A stretch of 57,103 nt of DNA from Polaromonas sp. YR568 (GTDB lineage Bacteria; Pseudomonadota; Gammaproteobacteria; Burkholderiales; Burkholderiaceae_C): the NCBI GenBank assembly GCA_945878995.1, contig CAMCUN010000018.1, positions 1-57,103 of the forward strand. The letters run 5' to 3'. The notes under the pieces are model-generated. The model saw nothing but the letters and a program-made list of their open reading frames with translations, ran no database searches and was not told the origin of the DNA. Numbering within the stretch: the first letter of the stretch is position 1; each line of letters begins with the position of its first letter. Position numbers and translations under genes: made by a program. This document shows, piece after piece, positions 1 through 8,142 of this stretch.

Positions 1-1719
1 GCCCGCGAAAAATACGCGCCCTTCAACCGCTTGGTGGACACCCAAGAGCCGCGCACCGAGCCCGACCCGGAAGGCGGGTTGCGCGTGGTCTTGCCCCAAG
101 CCACGCACGAGGCTCACCTGGCTTATGTGGCCTCTGGCATGCTGAGCGCCGCGCAAGACGAGGCGCTGGGTGGCATGCAGCTGCCCTTCACGGTAGAAGC
201 TGCCGCCAACAGTTTTTTTGCACTGGCCTCGGTCAGCATCAACACCTCCATGCTCACCGTGGGCAACGCCAACTTGCTCATGGCCCACGGCAGCGCTGCC
301 CAGCAAAAAGTCTTCGCTCACAACGAGTTTTCAGGCCGCTGGGCCGGCACCATGTGCTTGTCGGAGCCGCAGGCGGGCTCTTCGCTGGGCGACATCAGCA
401 CCCGCGCCGTGGCCGATGGGCCAGACTTTGCAGGCGATGCACTGGGCGCGCGCTACAGGCTGCGGGGCAGCAAGATGTGGATTTCTGCGGGCGACCATGA
501 GTTGACCGAGAACATTGTTCATTTGGTGCTGGCCAAAATTCCTGACGAGTCGGGCCGCTTGCCGACCGGCGTCAAGGGCATCTCGCTGTTTGTGGTGCCC
601 AAGCGATTGGTGAATGAGCACGGCGAGTTGACCGGCGAGCGCAACGACGTGGCGCTGGCGGGCCTGAACCACAAGCTCGGCTGGCGCGGCACCACCAACA
701 CGCTGCTCAATTTTGGCGAGGGGCAGTACCCCGTGCGCGGCCAAGCCGGTGCCGTGGGCTATTTGGTGGGCCAGCCTGGCCAGGGCCTGCAGTGCATGTT
801 CCACATGATGAACGAGGCGCGCATAGGCGTGGGCATGGCCGCCACCATGCTGGGCTTGGCCGGCTACTACGCCAGTTTGAATTACGCCAAAACCCGTCCC
901 CAGGGGCGTGCTGTTTCGGCCGCTGGCAAAAATGCAGCGCAGCCGCCGTCTCGCATCATTGAGCACGCCGACGTCAAGCGCATGCTGCTGGCACAAAAAA
1001 GCTATGGCGAAGGCGCGCTGGCGCTGGAGCTGTACTGCGCCCGCCTGATCGACGAGCAACACACGGGCAACCCCGAGCCGGCCGACGAGGCCCGCTTGCT
1101 GCTGGAGTTGCTCACCCCCATTGCCAAAAGCTGGCCCAGCGAGTGGTGTCTGGAGGCCAACAGCCTGGCCATTCAGGTGCACGGCGGCTACGGCTACACG
1201 CGTGACTTTGCAGTCGAGCAGTACTGGCGCGACAACCGCCTGAACATGATCCACGAAGGCACGCACGGCATTCAAGCGGCCGACCTGCTGGGCCGCAAGG
1301 TGCGCATGGAAGCGGGCAGGGGGCTGCAGCTGCTGGGCGATCGCATGGCCCGCACGCAAGCGCTTGCCCAAAGCCGGCCTGAGTTTTCTGAATTCGCCCA
1401 TGCCCTTGATGCGGCCTGGCAAGAGGTGCTGGCCGCCACCCAAGCGGCCTGGGCCGGAGGCGATGCGGTCAAGGCCTTGGCCAATGCCGTGCCCTACATG
1501 CAGGCTTTTGGCCACACGGTGCTGGCCTGGATGTGGCTGGACGTGGCATGCGCAGGGGCTCCCCACGCATCGGCCCCAGAAATCTCGCCCGCCCAGCAGG
1601 GCCGCGAGGCGGCCATGCGCTACTTCTTTAACTATGAATTGCCCAAGATACCTGCCTGGCTGGGCGTGGTGGCCCGCCTGGACCTCACCTGCGCCAACTT
1701 GCCTGAGGAGGCGTTCTGA
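1..1719 (+). CDS. Acyl-CoA dehydrogenase, 5' end cut by window edge
   Basis: The reading frame is open from base 1 and 572 residues are visible, so some tens of N-terminal residues lie outside the window. Family features are TMCLSEPQAGSS at about visible residue 117 (the FAD/substrate-contact segment), HGGYGYTRDF near 394, and IHEGTHGIQAADLLG near 417, where the Glu of the HEGT motif is the usual catalytic base of this subgroup. A C-terminal extension of about 120 residues follows, as in the roughly 600-residue acyl-CoA dehydrogenases. These flavoenzymes oxidise acyl-CoA to enoyl-CoA and pass electrons to ETF in the cytoplasm. The chain length cannot be read from sequence. The gene heads a tightly packed co-directional run with an SDR, a thioesterase and an AidB-like protein, which fits fatty-acid or branched-acid catabolism. 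Confidence 0.93.
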   Translation, partial: AREKYAPFNRLVDTQEPRTEPDPEGGLRVVLPQATHEAHLAYVASGMLSAAQDEALGGMQLPFTVEAAANSFFALASVSINTSMLTVGNANLLMAHGSAAQQKVFAHNEFSGRWAGTMCLSEPQAGSSLGDISTRAVADGPDFAGDALGARYRLRGSKMWISAGDHELTENIVHLVLAKIPDESGRLPTGVKGISLFVVPKRLVNEHGELTGERNDVALAGLNHKLGWRGTTNTLLNFGEGQYPVRGQAGAVGYLVGQPGQGLQCMFHMMNEARIGVGMAATMLGLAGYYASLNYAKTRPQGRAVSAAGKNAAQPPSRIIEHADVKRMLLAQKSYGEGALALELYCARLIDEQHTGNPEPADEARLLLELLTPIAKSWPSEWCLEANSLAIQVHGGYGYTRDFAVEQYWRDNRLNMIHEGTHGIQAADLLGRKVRMEAGRGLQLLGDRMARTQALAQSRPEFSEFAHALDAAWQEVLAATQAAWAGGDAVKALANAVPYMQAFGHTVLAWMWLDVACAGAPHASAPEISPAQQGREAAMRYFFNYELPKIPAWLGVVARLDLTCANLPEEAF

Positions 1720-1721
1720 CC

Positions 1722-1943
1722 ATGGCCACCACCCTTCAACTCAAGCGCCTGCAGGCGCTCATTTGGGTGCTGATCTATGGCGGCCTTCTGACCCTGGTAG
1801 TGGGCCTTTCGCTGGGCCGCTACGACCCAAGCGCAGGCCTGGCCTGTGTGGTGGTGGGCGGGCTGCTGGCGGTTTTCGGAGCGCTGCTGATTTTTCTGCG
1901 CGCCCGGCTTAAAAACGAGGGCGACAGCCCCATTAAAAAATAA
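1722..1943 (+). CDS. Small two-TM membrane protein
   Basis: This 73-residue protein starts 2 nt after the stop of the acyl-CoA dehydrogenase. A strong GAGGAGG Shine-Dalgarno sits inside the end of that gene, about 9 nt before the ATG. Two hydrophobic stretches (about residues 12-30 and 36-58) are joined by a short polar GRYDPS turn, and the protein ends in a positively charged tail (RARLKN...KK). This predicts a hairpin in the inner membrane with both ends inside. I do not recognise a family. Translation is probably coupled to the upstream enzyme, but no function can be assigned. Confidence 0.75.
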   Translation: MATTLQLKRLQALIWVLIYGGLLTLVVGLSLGRYDPSAGLACVVVGGLLAVFGALLIFLRARLKNEGDSPIKK

Positions 1944-1963
1944 CTTCATCAAGGACACTGCAC

Positions 1964-2755
1964 ATGGCCCGCAGCATTCAGCAGCTTTTTGATCTTTCTG
2001 GCCGCACCGCCCTGGTCACCGGTGGCTCGCGTGGCCTGGGCCTGCAAATGGCCGAAGCCTTGGGCGAGGCCGGTGCCCGCGTGATGATCACTTCGCGCAA
2101 AGCGCCAGACCTGCAAGAGGCGGCCGAGCACCTTAGGGCCAAAGGCATCACCGTGGACTGGGTGGCCGCCGACTGCGCCCAACCCGAGGAGCTGACCCGC
2201 CTGGCGCAAACGAGCATGGACAAGCTCGGGCAAATCGACATTTTGGTCAACAACGCGGGCGCCGCTTGGGGCGCACCGGCCGAAGACCATCCGTTGGACG
2301 CCTGGGACAAGGTCATGAACCTGAACGTGCGGGGCTATTTTCTGCTCAGCCAACAGGTGGCCAAGTTGTCCATGATTCCGCGCCGCCAAGGCCGCATCAT
2401 CAACATCGCCTCCATCACCGGGCTGGGCGGCAACCCACCTGAAATCAAAACCCTGGCCTACAACACCTCCAAGGGCGCGGTCATCAACTTCACCCGGGCT
2501 TTGGCCTGCGAGTGGGGGGCCTACGGCATCAACGTCAACGCCATTTGCCCGGGCTTTTTCCCCAGCAAGATGACGGCGGGCACCTTCAAAGAGCTGGGCC
2601 CTGAGTTGCTGGCCTCGCACGCGCCACTCAAGCGCCTGGGCGACGACGAAGACCTCAAGGGCCTGTGCCTGCTGTATGCCTGCGATGCGGGCAAGCACAT
2701 CACTGGCCAGTGGCTGGCTGTGGATGGTGGGGTGTCGGTGGTCACAGGCGGGTAA
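1964..2755 (+). CDS. SDR family NAD(P)-dependent oxidoreductase
   Basis: A 263-residue classical short-chain dehydrogenase/reductase. The Rossmann glycine motif TGGSRGLG is at residues 19-26, NNAG at 96-99, and the catalytic YxxxK pair is Tyr166/Lys170 in LAYNTSKGA. The C-terminal WLAVDGG segment is typical of the FabG-like branch. It starts at an ATG preceded by AAGGA. Its stop codon abuts the start of the thioesterase gene (TAA then ATG), so the two are almost certainly co-transcribed. A 3-hydroxyacyl or related alcohol/ketone substrate fits the neighbourhood, but this is inference. Confidence 0.92.
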   Translation: MARSIQQLFDLSGRTALVTGGSRGLGLQMAEALGEAGARVMITSRKAPDLQEAAEHLRAKGITVDWVAADCAQPEELTRLAQTSMDKLGQIDILVNNAGAAWGAPAEDHPLDAWDKVMNLNVRGYFLLSQQVAKLSMIPRRQGRIINIASITGLGGNPPEIKTLAYNTSKGAVINFTRALACEWGAYGINVNAICPGFFPSKMTAGTFKELGPELLASHAPLKRLGDDEDLKGLCLLYACDAGKHITGQWLAVDGGVSVVTGG

Positions 2756-3172
2756 ATGAGTTTTGGTGCCTTCATTCCCTTTGTGGAGCTGTTGGGCTTT
2801 GAGTTGACCCGCTTTGAAGGCGGTGAATCGACCCTGCAGTACACCCCCAAGCCCGAGCACCTGAACTCCTTTGACGTGCTGCACGGCGGCGTGGTCATGA
2901 CCTTGCTGGATGTGGGCATGGCCTCGGCCGCCCGCAGCGTGCAACCTGAAAAGGGCGTGCTCACCATAGAGATGAAAACCAGCTTCATGCGCGCCAGCCC
3001 AGGCGACGGCAGCACGCTCACCGTGAAATCCACCTTGCTGCACCGCACAGGCCGCATGGCCTTTGTGGAGGGCAAGATTTTTGACGCCCAAGGCCAGCTG
3101 TGCGCCCAAGCCACAGGCACCTTCAAGTACGCGCCCCGCCAGACTGCGCTGCACAGCGTGGCCACCGACTGA
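2756..3172 (+). CDS. PaaI-type hotdog-fold thioesterase
   Basis: A 138-residue single-domain hotdog protein. The segment VLHGGVVMTLLDVGMASA around residues 41-58 is the family signature: HGG lies on the turn before the central helix and the acidic residue of TLLD is the catalytic-side position. Such enzymes hydrolyse small or aromatic acyl-CoA thioesters in the cytoplasm, usually as tetramers. The ATG follows the stop codon of the SDR gene directly. The length and lack of extra domains match PaaI/YdiI-like enzymes. The exact acyl group is unknown. Confidence 0.9.
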   Translation: MSFGAFIPFVELLGFELTRFEGGESTLQYTPKPEHLNSFDVLHGGVVMTLLDVGMASAARSVQPEKGVLTIEMKTSFMRASPGDGSTLTVKSTLLHRTGRMAFVEGKIFDAQGQLCAQATGTFKYAPRQTALHSVATD

Positions 3173-3204
3173 GTCGCCTCATTCATCACCCCCTGAAAGA
3201 ACAC

Positions 3205-4221
3205 ATGCCGCAAAACACCCAATGGCTGCTGAACAGCCGCCCCCAAGCCGAAGCCAGCGTGGACAACTTCAAGCTGGTGCACACCGACACGCCGCCCCTG
3301 CAAGACGGCCAAGTGCTGGTGCGCCACCACTTTTTGAGCCTGGACCCCTACATGCGCGGGCGCATGAACGAGGGCAAAAGCTACACCGCCGCGCAAGCCT
3401 TGGGCGAGGCGATGATTGGCGGCACCGTGGGCGAGGTGGTCGAAAGCCGCTCCCCGCGATTTGCCGTCGGCGATACCGTGGTGGGCATGGGCGGCTGGCA
3501 GCTGTTCAGTGTGGTCGATGCCGAGCAGCCCGGCGCCCTGCGCCGGGTAGACACCACGCACATCCCCTTGTCGCACTACCTGGGTGCGGTCGGCATGCCG
3601 GGCGTGACGGCCTGGCACGGCCTGGTGCGCATCATCGAACCCAAAGCAGGCGAGACGGTGGTGGTGAGCGCCGCTTCAGGCGCGGTCGGCAGTGCCTTGG
3701 GCGTGCTGGCCAAGCAGCGCGGCTGCCGTGTGGTCGGCATTGCGGGCGGCCCAGACAAATGCGCTTATGTCAAAAACGAGTTGGGCTTTGACGACTGCGT
3801 GGACTACCGGGGCCACGCCAACGCCCATTCACTGTCCAAAGCGCTCAAAGCCGCTTGCCCGCAAGGCATAGACGGCTACTTTGAGAACGTGGGCGGCATG
3901 GTGCTGGACGCTGTGATGCTGCGCATGAACGCCTTTGGCCGCATGGCGGTGTGCGGCATGATCGCCGGCTACGACGGCCAGCCCATGCCCTTGGCGCACC
4001 CGGCGCTCATTTTGGTGCAGCGCCTCAAAGTGCAGGGCTTCATTGTGAGCGAGCACATGCAAGACTGGCCGTTGGCGCTCAAGGAACTGGGCCAACTGGT
4101 GGGCAGCGGTGCGTTTCGCCCGCGTGAAACCATGGCCCAAGGCCTGGAGTCTGCGCCTGAGGCCTTTTTGGGCCTGCTCAAAGGCAAGAACTTTGGCAAG
4201 CAATTGGTGAAGCTGGGCTGA
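3205..4221 (+). CDS. Zinc-free MDR-family NADP-dependent oxidoreductase
   Basis: 338 residues from the ATG at 3205, which gives MPQNTQWLLNSRP, the usual N-terminus of this group. A longer frame opens at 3100 but overlaps the thioesterase and has no family-like extension. The protein has the CurA/leukotriene-B4-dehydrogenase-like layout: an N-terminal GroES-like fold with SLDPYMRGRM near residues 45-54, then a Rossmann fold with VVSAASGAVGSALG near residue 153 and YFENVGG near 229. No structural or catalytic zinc Cys/His set is visible. Relatives reduce the C=C bond of enones or enoyl compounds with NADPH. It belongs to the acyl-CoA gene run. Confidence 0.9.
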   Translation: MPQNTQWLLNSRPQAEASVDNFKLVHTDTPPLQDGQVLVRHHFLSLDPYMRGRMNEGKSYTAAQALGEAMIGGTVGEVVESRSPRFAVGDTVVGMGGWQLFSVVDAEQPGALRRVDTTHIPLSHYLGAVGMPGVTAWHGLVRIIEPKAGETVVVSAASGAVGSALGVLAKQRGCRVVGIAGGPDKCAYVKNELGFDDCVDYRGHANAHSLSKALKAACPQGIDGYFENVGGMVLDAVMLRMNAFGRMAVCGMIAGYDGQPMPLAHPALILVQRLKVQGFIVSEHMQDWPLALKELGQLVGSGAFRPRETMAQGLESAPEAFLGLLKGKNFGKQLVKLG

Positions 4222-4241
4222 GCTTTTTTTAGGAGGCTGAC

Positions 4242-5882
4242 ATGAGCGCCACGCACGAGGTCTTCAACCAGCCCCAGCCGCTGGTGGGCGGCAACTTGTT
4301 TGACAGCCATACGGCCCTCCAAGACGCGCTCCGCTTGAACGCGCCCGGGCTGGACTGGGCGCCTTTGTCTGAGCTTGGCGCGCTGCTGGGCAGCGCTCAC
4401 ATGCAGGCCCATGCGCGCTTGGCCAATGTGCATCAGCCGGTGCTGCGCACGCACGATGCACAAGGCAGGCGCACTGACGAGGTGGAATTTCACCCCAGCT
4501 ACCACACGCTCATGACCGAGGCCGTGGCCGCTGGCTTGCACGGCACGCCCTGGCACAGCGGCCAGCCTCATGCCCACCAGCTGCGGGCGGCAGGCTTCAT
4601 GCTTTTTACCGAGCTGGAGCCCTCGGTCTTGTGCCCCATCTCCATGACGTATGCGGTCACGCCCGCGTTGGCAGGCCACCCTGGGCTGGCCGCTGGCTTG
4701 GGGCCTCGCCTGGCCAGCCGCCAGTACGACGCACGCCTTGTGCCCTGGCCCCACAAAGCCGGCCTGACCATGGGCATGGGCATGACCGAAAAGCAAGGTG
4801 GCTCTGACGTGCGGGCCAACACCAGCGCCGCGCTTGCCGACGGCCACGACGACTGGGGCCAGCGCTTCCGCGTCACAGGCCACAAATGGTTTTTTTCAGC
4901 GCCCATGTGCGACGCCTTTTTGATCTTGGCGCACACCAGCAGCGGTCTGAGCTGCCTGTTTTTGCCCCGCGTGCTGGCCGATGGCACGCGCAACGCCATC
5001 CGCATTCAGCGCTTGAAAGACAAGCTGGGCAACCACGCCAACGCCAGCTCCGAGGTGGAGTTTGAAGGCGCCAGCGCTTGGCTGGTCGGGCAAGAAGGCC
5101 GGGGCATTGCGCAAATTTTGGAAATGGGCACGCTCACCCGGCTGGACTGCGCCTTAGGCACCAGCGGCCTGATGCGCCAGGCGCTCAGCCTGGCCCTGAA
5201 CCACACCCGCCAGCGGCAAGCTTTTGGCAAAGCGCTGATCGCCCAGCCCCTGATGCAAAACGTGCTGGCCGATTTGGCGCTCGAATCCGAGGCCGCCACG
5301 GCCCTGGCCATGCGCCTGGCCCGGGCCATTGACCATCCCGATCAAGCGCATGAAGTCGCCATGGCCCGCCTGCTCACGCCGGTGGCCAAGTTCTGGATTT
5401 GCAAACGCGGCAGTGCTTTTGCGCAAGAGGCCATGGAATGTCTGGGCGGCAACGGCTATGTGGAGGAGGGCGGCCAGGGCGTGATGGCGCGGATTTACCG
5501 CGAAATGCCGCTCAACTCCATTTGGGAGGGCGCGGGCAACATCATGGCGCTGGACCTGCTGCGCGCCCTGCGCCAGCAAGACGCCGCCGCTGCGCTGGAG
5601 CACGAGCTGGCCCCGGCACGCGGTCTGCACCCCGCGCTGGACCGCGTGATGCAGTCTTTGCCCACCCGCCTGGAGCTGCTGGCCTCGCCCTTAGAGGCCC
5701 GCCGACTGGCCCAAGACATAGCCTTGGCGCTGCAAGCGGCCTTGCTGCTGCAAAGCGCACCTGCGGCTGTGGCCGACGCCTTTTGCCGCTCCCGCTTGGG
5801 CGGTGAGTGGGGCCATGTGTTTGGCACGCTGCCTGCTGACTTGGCTTTTAACGCCCTGCTCGAACGGGCCATGCCGAGATGA
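4242..5882 (+). CDS. AidB-like acyl-CoA dehydrogenase family protein
   Basis: A 546-residue protein with the overall pattern of E. coli AidB, recalled from memory: the N-terminal segment THEVFNQPQPL, the LCPISMTYA motif, GMGMTEKQGGSDV near residue 180, KDKLGNHANASSEVEF, and the C-terminal REMPLNSIWEGAGNIMALD. AidB is an FAD protein of the acyl-CoA dehydrogenase fold. It binds DNA, is induced by alkylation stress and has weak isovaleryl-CoA dehydrogenase activity. Here it sits inside an acyl-CoA gene run rather than with DNA repair genes, so a metabolic role is at least as likely. AGGAGG lies about 6 nt upstream of the ATG. Confidence 0.88.
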   Translation: MSATHEVFNQPQPLVGGNLFDSHTALQDALRLNAPGLDWAPLSELGALLGSAHMQAHARLANVHQPVLRTHDAQGRRTDEVEFHPSYHTLMTEAVAAGLHGTPWHSGQPHAHQLRAAGFMLFTELEPSVLCPISMTYAVTPALAGHPGLAAGLGPRLASRQYDARLVPWPHKAGLTMGMGMTEKQGGSDVRANTSAALADGHDDWGQRFRVTGHKWFFSAPMCDAFLILAHTSSGLSCLFLPRVLADGTRNAIRIQRLKDKLGNHANASSEVEFEGASAWLVGQEGRGIAQILEMGTLTRLDCALGTSGLMRQALSLALNHTRQRQAFGKALIAQPLMQNVLADLALESEAATALAMRLARAIDHPDQAHEVAMARLLTPVAKFWICKRGSAFAQEAMECLGGNGYVEEGGQGVMARIYREMPLNSIWEGAGNIMALDLLRALRQQDAAAALEHELAPARGLHPALDRVMQSLPTRLELLASPLEARRLAQDIALALQAALLLQSAPAAVADAFCRSRLGGEWGHVFGTLPADLAFNALLERAMPR

Positions 5883-5886
5883 AATT

Positions 5887-5923
5887 AATCTGGAAATTAA
5901 TCTGTATCTGACCCCAATTAAAT
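5887..5923. repeat. Short dispersed repeat with TCTGACCCCAATTA core
   Basis: This AT-rich stretch between the aidB-like and GST genes contains a 29-base segment (5892-5920) identical to 43787-43815 near the other end of the window. The shared core is ctgtatctgaccccaatta. A partial second copy of the first half (gaaattaatctgg) precedes it. Similar GGGGTCAGATAC-type short repeats are common between genes in Comamonadaceae and are often linked to RAYT-like transposases, but no such transposase is present here. Confidence 0.8.
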
Positions 5924-5938
5924 GAGAGGAGATGCGCC

Positions 5939-6874
5939 ATGTCTGAGCTGATCTTGCACCACTACCCGGCTTCGCCTTTTGCGGAAAAGGTCAGGCTGAT
6001 GTTGGGCTATAAAAAGCTGCCATGGAGGTCGGTGCGCATCCCCATGGTCATGCCCAAGCCGGATTTGATGGCCTTGACCGGCGGCTACCGCAAAACGCCA
6101 GTGCTGCAAATCGGCGCGGACATTTACTGCGACACCGCTTTGATTGCGGATGCGCTGGAACACCGCCAAGCCCTGCCGGCTTTGTTTCCTGAGCCTTGCA
6201 AGGGCTTGGCGCGCACCCTGGCGCAGTGGGCAGACAGCACGCTGTTTTGGGCCGCGCTGCCTTACAGCACGCAGCCTGCGGGTCTGGCTCAAATGTTTGC
6301 CAACGTGGACCCTGCCCAAGCCCAGGCTTTTGCTGAGGACCGCAAAGCCATGGCTGTCGGCATGCCCAGACCGCGCCCCAAGGACGCGGCCGCCGCGCTC
6401 AAGTCGTATTTAAGGCGCCTGTCTGACATGCTGGAGGGCCGCGACTTTTTGCTGGGCGAGCATCCCAACATTGCCGACTTTGCGGCTTACCACCCGCTGT
6501 GGTTCACGCGGGTGCAAACCCCGGCGCTGGCAGACATTTTGAGCCTCACCCCCTCGGTGCTGGACTGGATGGACCGCATGGCCGCCATAGGCCACGGCAG
6601 CCCCGAGCGCATGAGCGCGGCGGATGCCGTAGAGGTGGCCAGACTGAGCCAGCCTCTGCCGACGGATGGCGAGTACTTTCAAGATGAGCACGGCATTGCG
6701 CTGGGCAGCCCAGTGAGCATCTCGGCCGAGAGTTTTGGGCCAGAGGCCACCGAAGGCGAGTTGCTGGTGGCCAGCCGCACGCACTATGTGCTCAGGCGCG
6801 AAGATGCACGAGCGGGTGTGGTGCATGTGCATTTCCCGCGTGTGGGCTACGCTTTAAAAGCCTTGAAGCTCTAA
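5939..6874 (+). CDS. Glutathione S-transferase family protein with C-terminal extension
   Basis: A 311-residue protein. Residues 1-80 form a thioredoxin-like domain (LILHHYPASPFAEKVRLML at the N-terminus, with YRKTPVLQIG before the cis-Pro region), followed by a helical GST C-terminal domain with the ADFAAYHPLWF segment near 180. About 100 further residues (from about 215) are unlike a standard 200-230 residue GST. The start ATG has GAGGAG upstream, inside the dispersed repeat. The substrate is unknown. The position between an AidB-like enzyme and an SDR suggests it belongs to the same metabolic run. Confidence 0.85.
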   Translation: MSELILHHYPASPFAEKVRLMLGYKKLPWRSVRIPMVMPKPDLMALTGGYRKTPVLQIGADIYCDTALIADALEHRQALPALFPEPCKGLARTLAQWADSTLFWAALPYSTQPAGLAQMFANVDPAQAQAFAEDRKAMAVGMPRPRPKDAAAALKSYLRRLSDMLEGRDFLLGEHPNIADFAAYHPLWFTRVQTPALADILSLTPSVLDWMDRMAAIGHGSPERMSAADAVEVARLSQPLPTDGEYFQDEHGIALGSPVSISAESFGPEATEGELLVASRTHYVLRREDARAGVVHVHFPRVGYALKALKL

Positions 6875-6894
6875 CTTTAAGAAAGCATCTCCCC

Positions 6895-7800
6895 ATGTTG
6901 GACCACTTGCAAGGCAAAACCGCCGTCATCACGGGCGCAGGCTCTGGCTTTGGCCTGGAATTCGCCCGCCTAGCTGCTCTTCGCGGCATGCGCCTGGTGC
7001 TGCTGGATGTGCAAGTCGAGCCGCTGGCCCAGGTGGTGACCGAGCTCAAGCAAGGCGGCGCCGAGGTGCTGCCCTTTGAGCTCAGCGTGGCCGACGCCCC
7101 TGCCATGCAAGCCATGGCCCAGGCCGTTCAAGCGCAATGGGGCGCGCCGCACCTGGTCTTCAACAACGCGGGCGTGGGCACCAGCGGCTTGCTGTGGGAG
7201 GGCTCCTTGGCCGACTGGAACTGGGTGCTGGGCGTCAACCTCATGGGCGTGGTGCACGGCGTGCATTGTTTTGTGCCCATGATGCTGGCCGCCGCCCGCT
7301 CTGACCCCAACTGGCGCGGCCATGTGGTCAACACTGCCAGCATGGCCGGGCTGTTGAACCCGCCCAACATGGGCATTTACAACGTGAGCAAGCACGCGGT
7401 GGTCTCGCTCAGCGAGTCGCTGCACCACGACCTGAGCTTGGTCACCGAGCAAATTGGTGTGTCTGTGCTGTGCCCCTACTTTGTGCCCACAGGCATTTCA
7501 AGCAGCGGCCGGCTCAAGCCCCAGGCAGGCCTTGACGAAACAATCACCACCAGTCAGCGCGTGGGCCAGGCCATGATGAACAAGGCCGTGCAGTCCGGCC
7601 GCGTCACCGCCGCCCAAGTGGCCGAGCGCACCTTTGAGGCCGTGGCCCAAGGCGAGTTCTACATTTACAGCCACCCGCAGGCGCTGGCGTCGGTGCGCAC
7701 GCGCATGGAAGACATCTTGGAGGCGCGCACGCCCAGCGATCCGTTTGCCGATAAGCCGCAGGTGCGCCAGATGCTGAGTGAGCAGCTGCGCAGCGCTTGA
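6895..7800 (+). CDS. SDR family oxidoreductase
   Basis: A 301-residue classical SDR. The cofactor motif TGAGSGFG is at residues 13-20, NNAG near 90, and the catalytic Tyr and Lys lie in IYNVSKHAV (about 162/166). The C-terminal part is longer than in FabG-type enzymes and includes VLCPYFVPTGI. It is the last gene of the co-directional acyl-CoA/GST run and follows the GST by 20 nt. The stop codon is followed by a gene-poor stretch leading to the accessory region. The substrate cannot be predicted. Confidence 0.9.
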   Translation: MLDHLQGKTAVITGAGSGFGLEFARLAALRGMRLVLLDVQVEPLAQVVTELKQGGAEVLPFELSVADAPAMQAMAQAVQAQWGAPHLVFNNAGVGTSGLLWEGSLADWNWVLGVNLMGVVHGVHCFVPMMLAAARSDPNWRGHVVNTASMAGLLNPPNMGIYNVSKHAVVSLSESLHHDLSLVTEQIGVSVLCPYFVPTGISSSGRLKPQAGLDETITTSQRVGQAMMNKAVQSGRVTAAQVAERTFEAVAQGEFYIYSHPQALASVRTRMEDILEARTPSDPFADKPQVRQMLSEQLRSA

Positions 7801-8142
7801 GCTGAACTTTGAAGGCGCTTGCCTCCTTCTTGGAGGGCCTTGCCTACATTGATGATGGATCAAGTGTCGGCTTGAGGCACAACGTGCGGCACTTGCGTGC
7901 CGTACTGAGCCCGGCGGGTATGCCATGAATTTTGCAGGGCTGAATACGCAGACCTCGGCGTGCGTTCGGTGGCCGTCAGCTGGTCTCAAAAATCACAACG
8001 CCACTGGCCCTCTACAGCTTGTGTCAATGCTTGCCCGCCCGTCAGCTTGCAGCGGATGCTTAATTTCTCTCTCGTCAAGGCGTCGTTGAGTGCTTGAAAT
8101 TGACTCATATTTCCCAGTTCGTAGCCCAGTTGAACAGCGCGG
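7801..8142. other. Gene-free gap before the truncated rhs gene
   Basis: About 340 bases with no convincing gene on either strand. Short open frames here lack Shine-Dalgarno sequences and recognisable domains. In the rhs frame a TGA stop (8131-8133) lies just upstream of the first rhs-like codons, so the missing 5' part of rhs is not here. The gap probably contains the breakpoint that removed it. Confidence 0.6.

Noticed and set aside
331..1566. Minus-strand open frame of 411 codons opposite the acyl-CoA dehydrogenase
   Set aside because: Antisense shadow of a GC-rich gene with strong family motifs on the plus strand. Its protein is low-complexity (rich in H, A, G, Q) without any motif.
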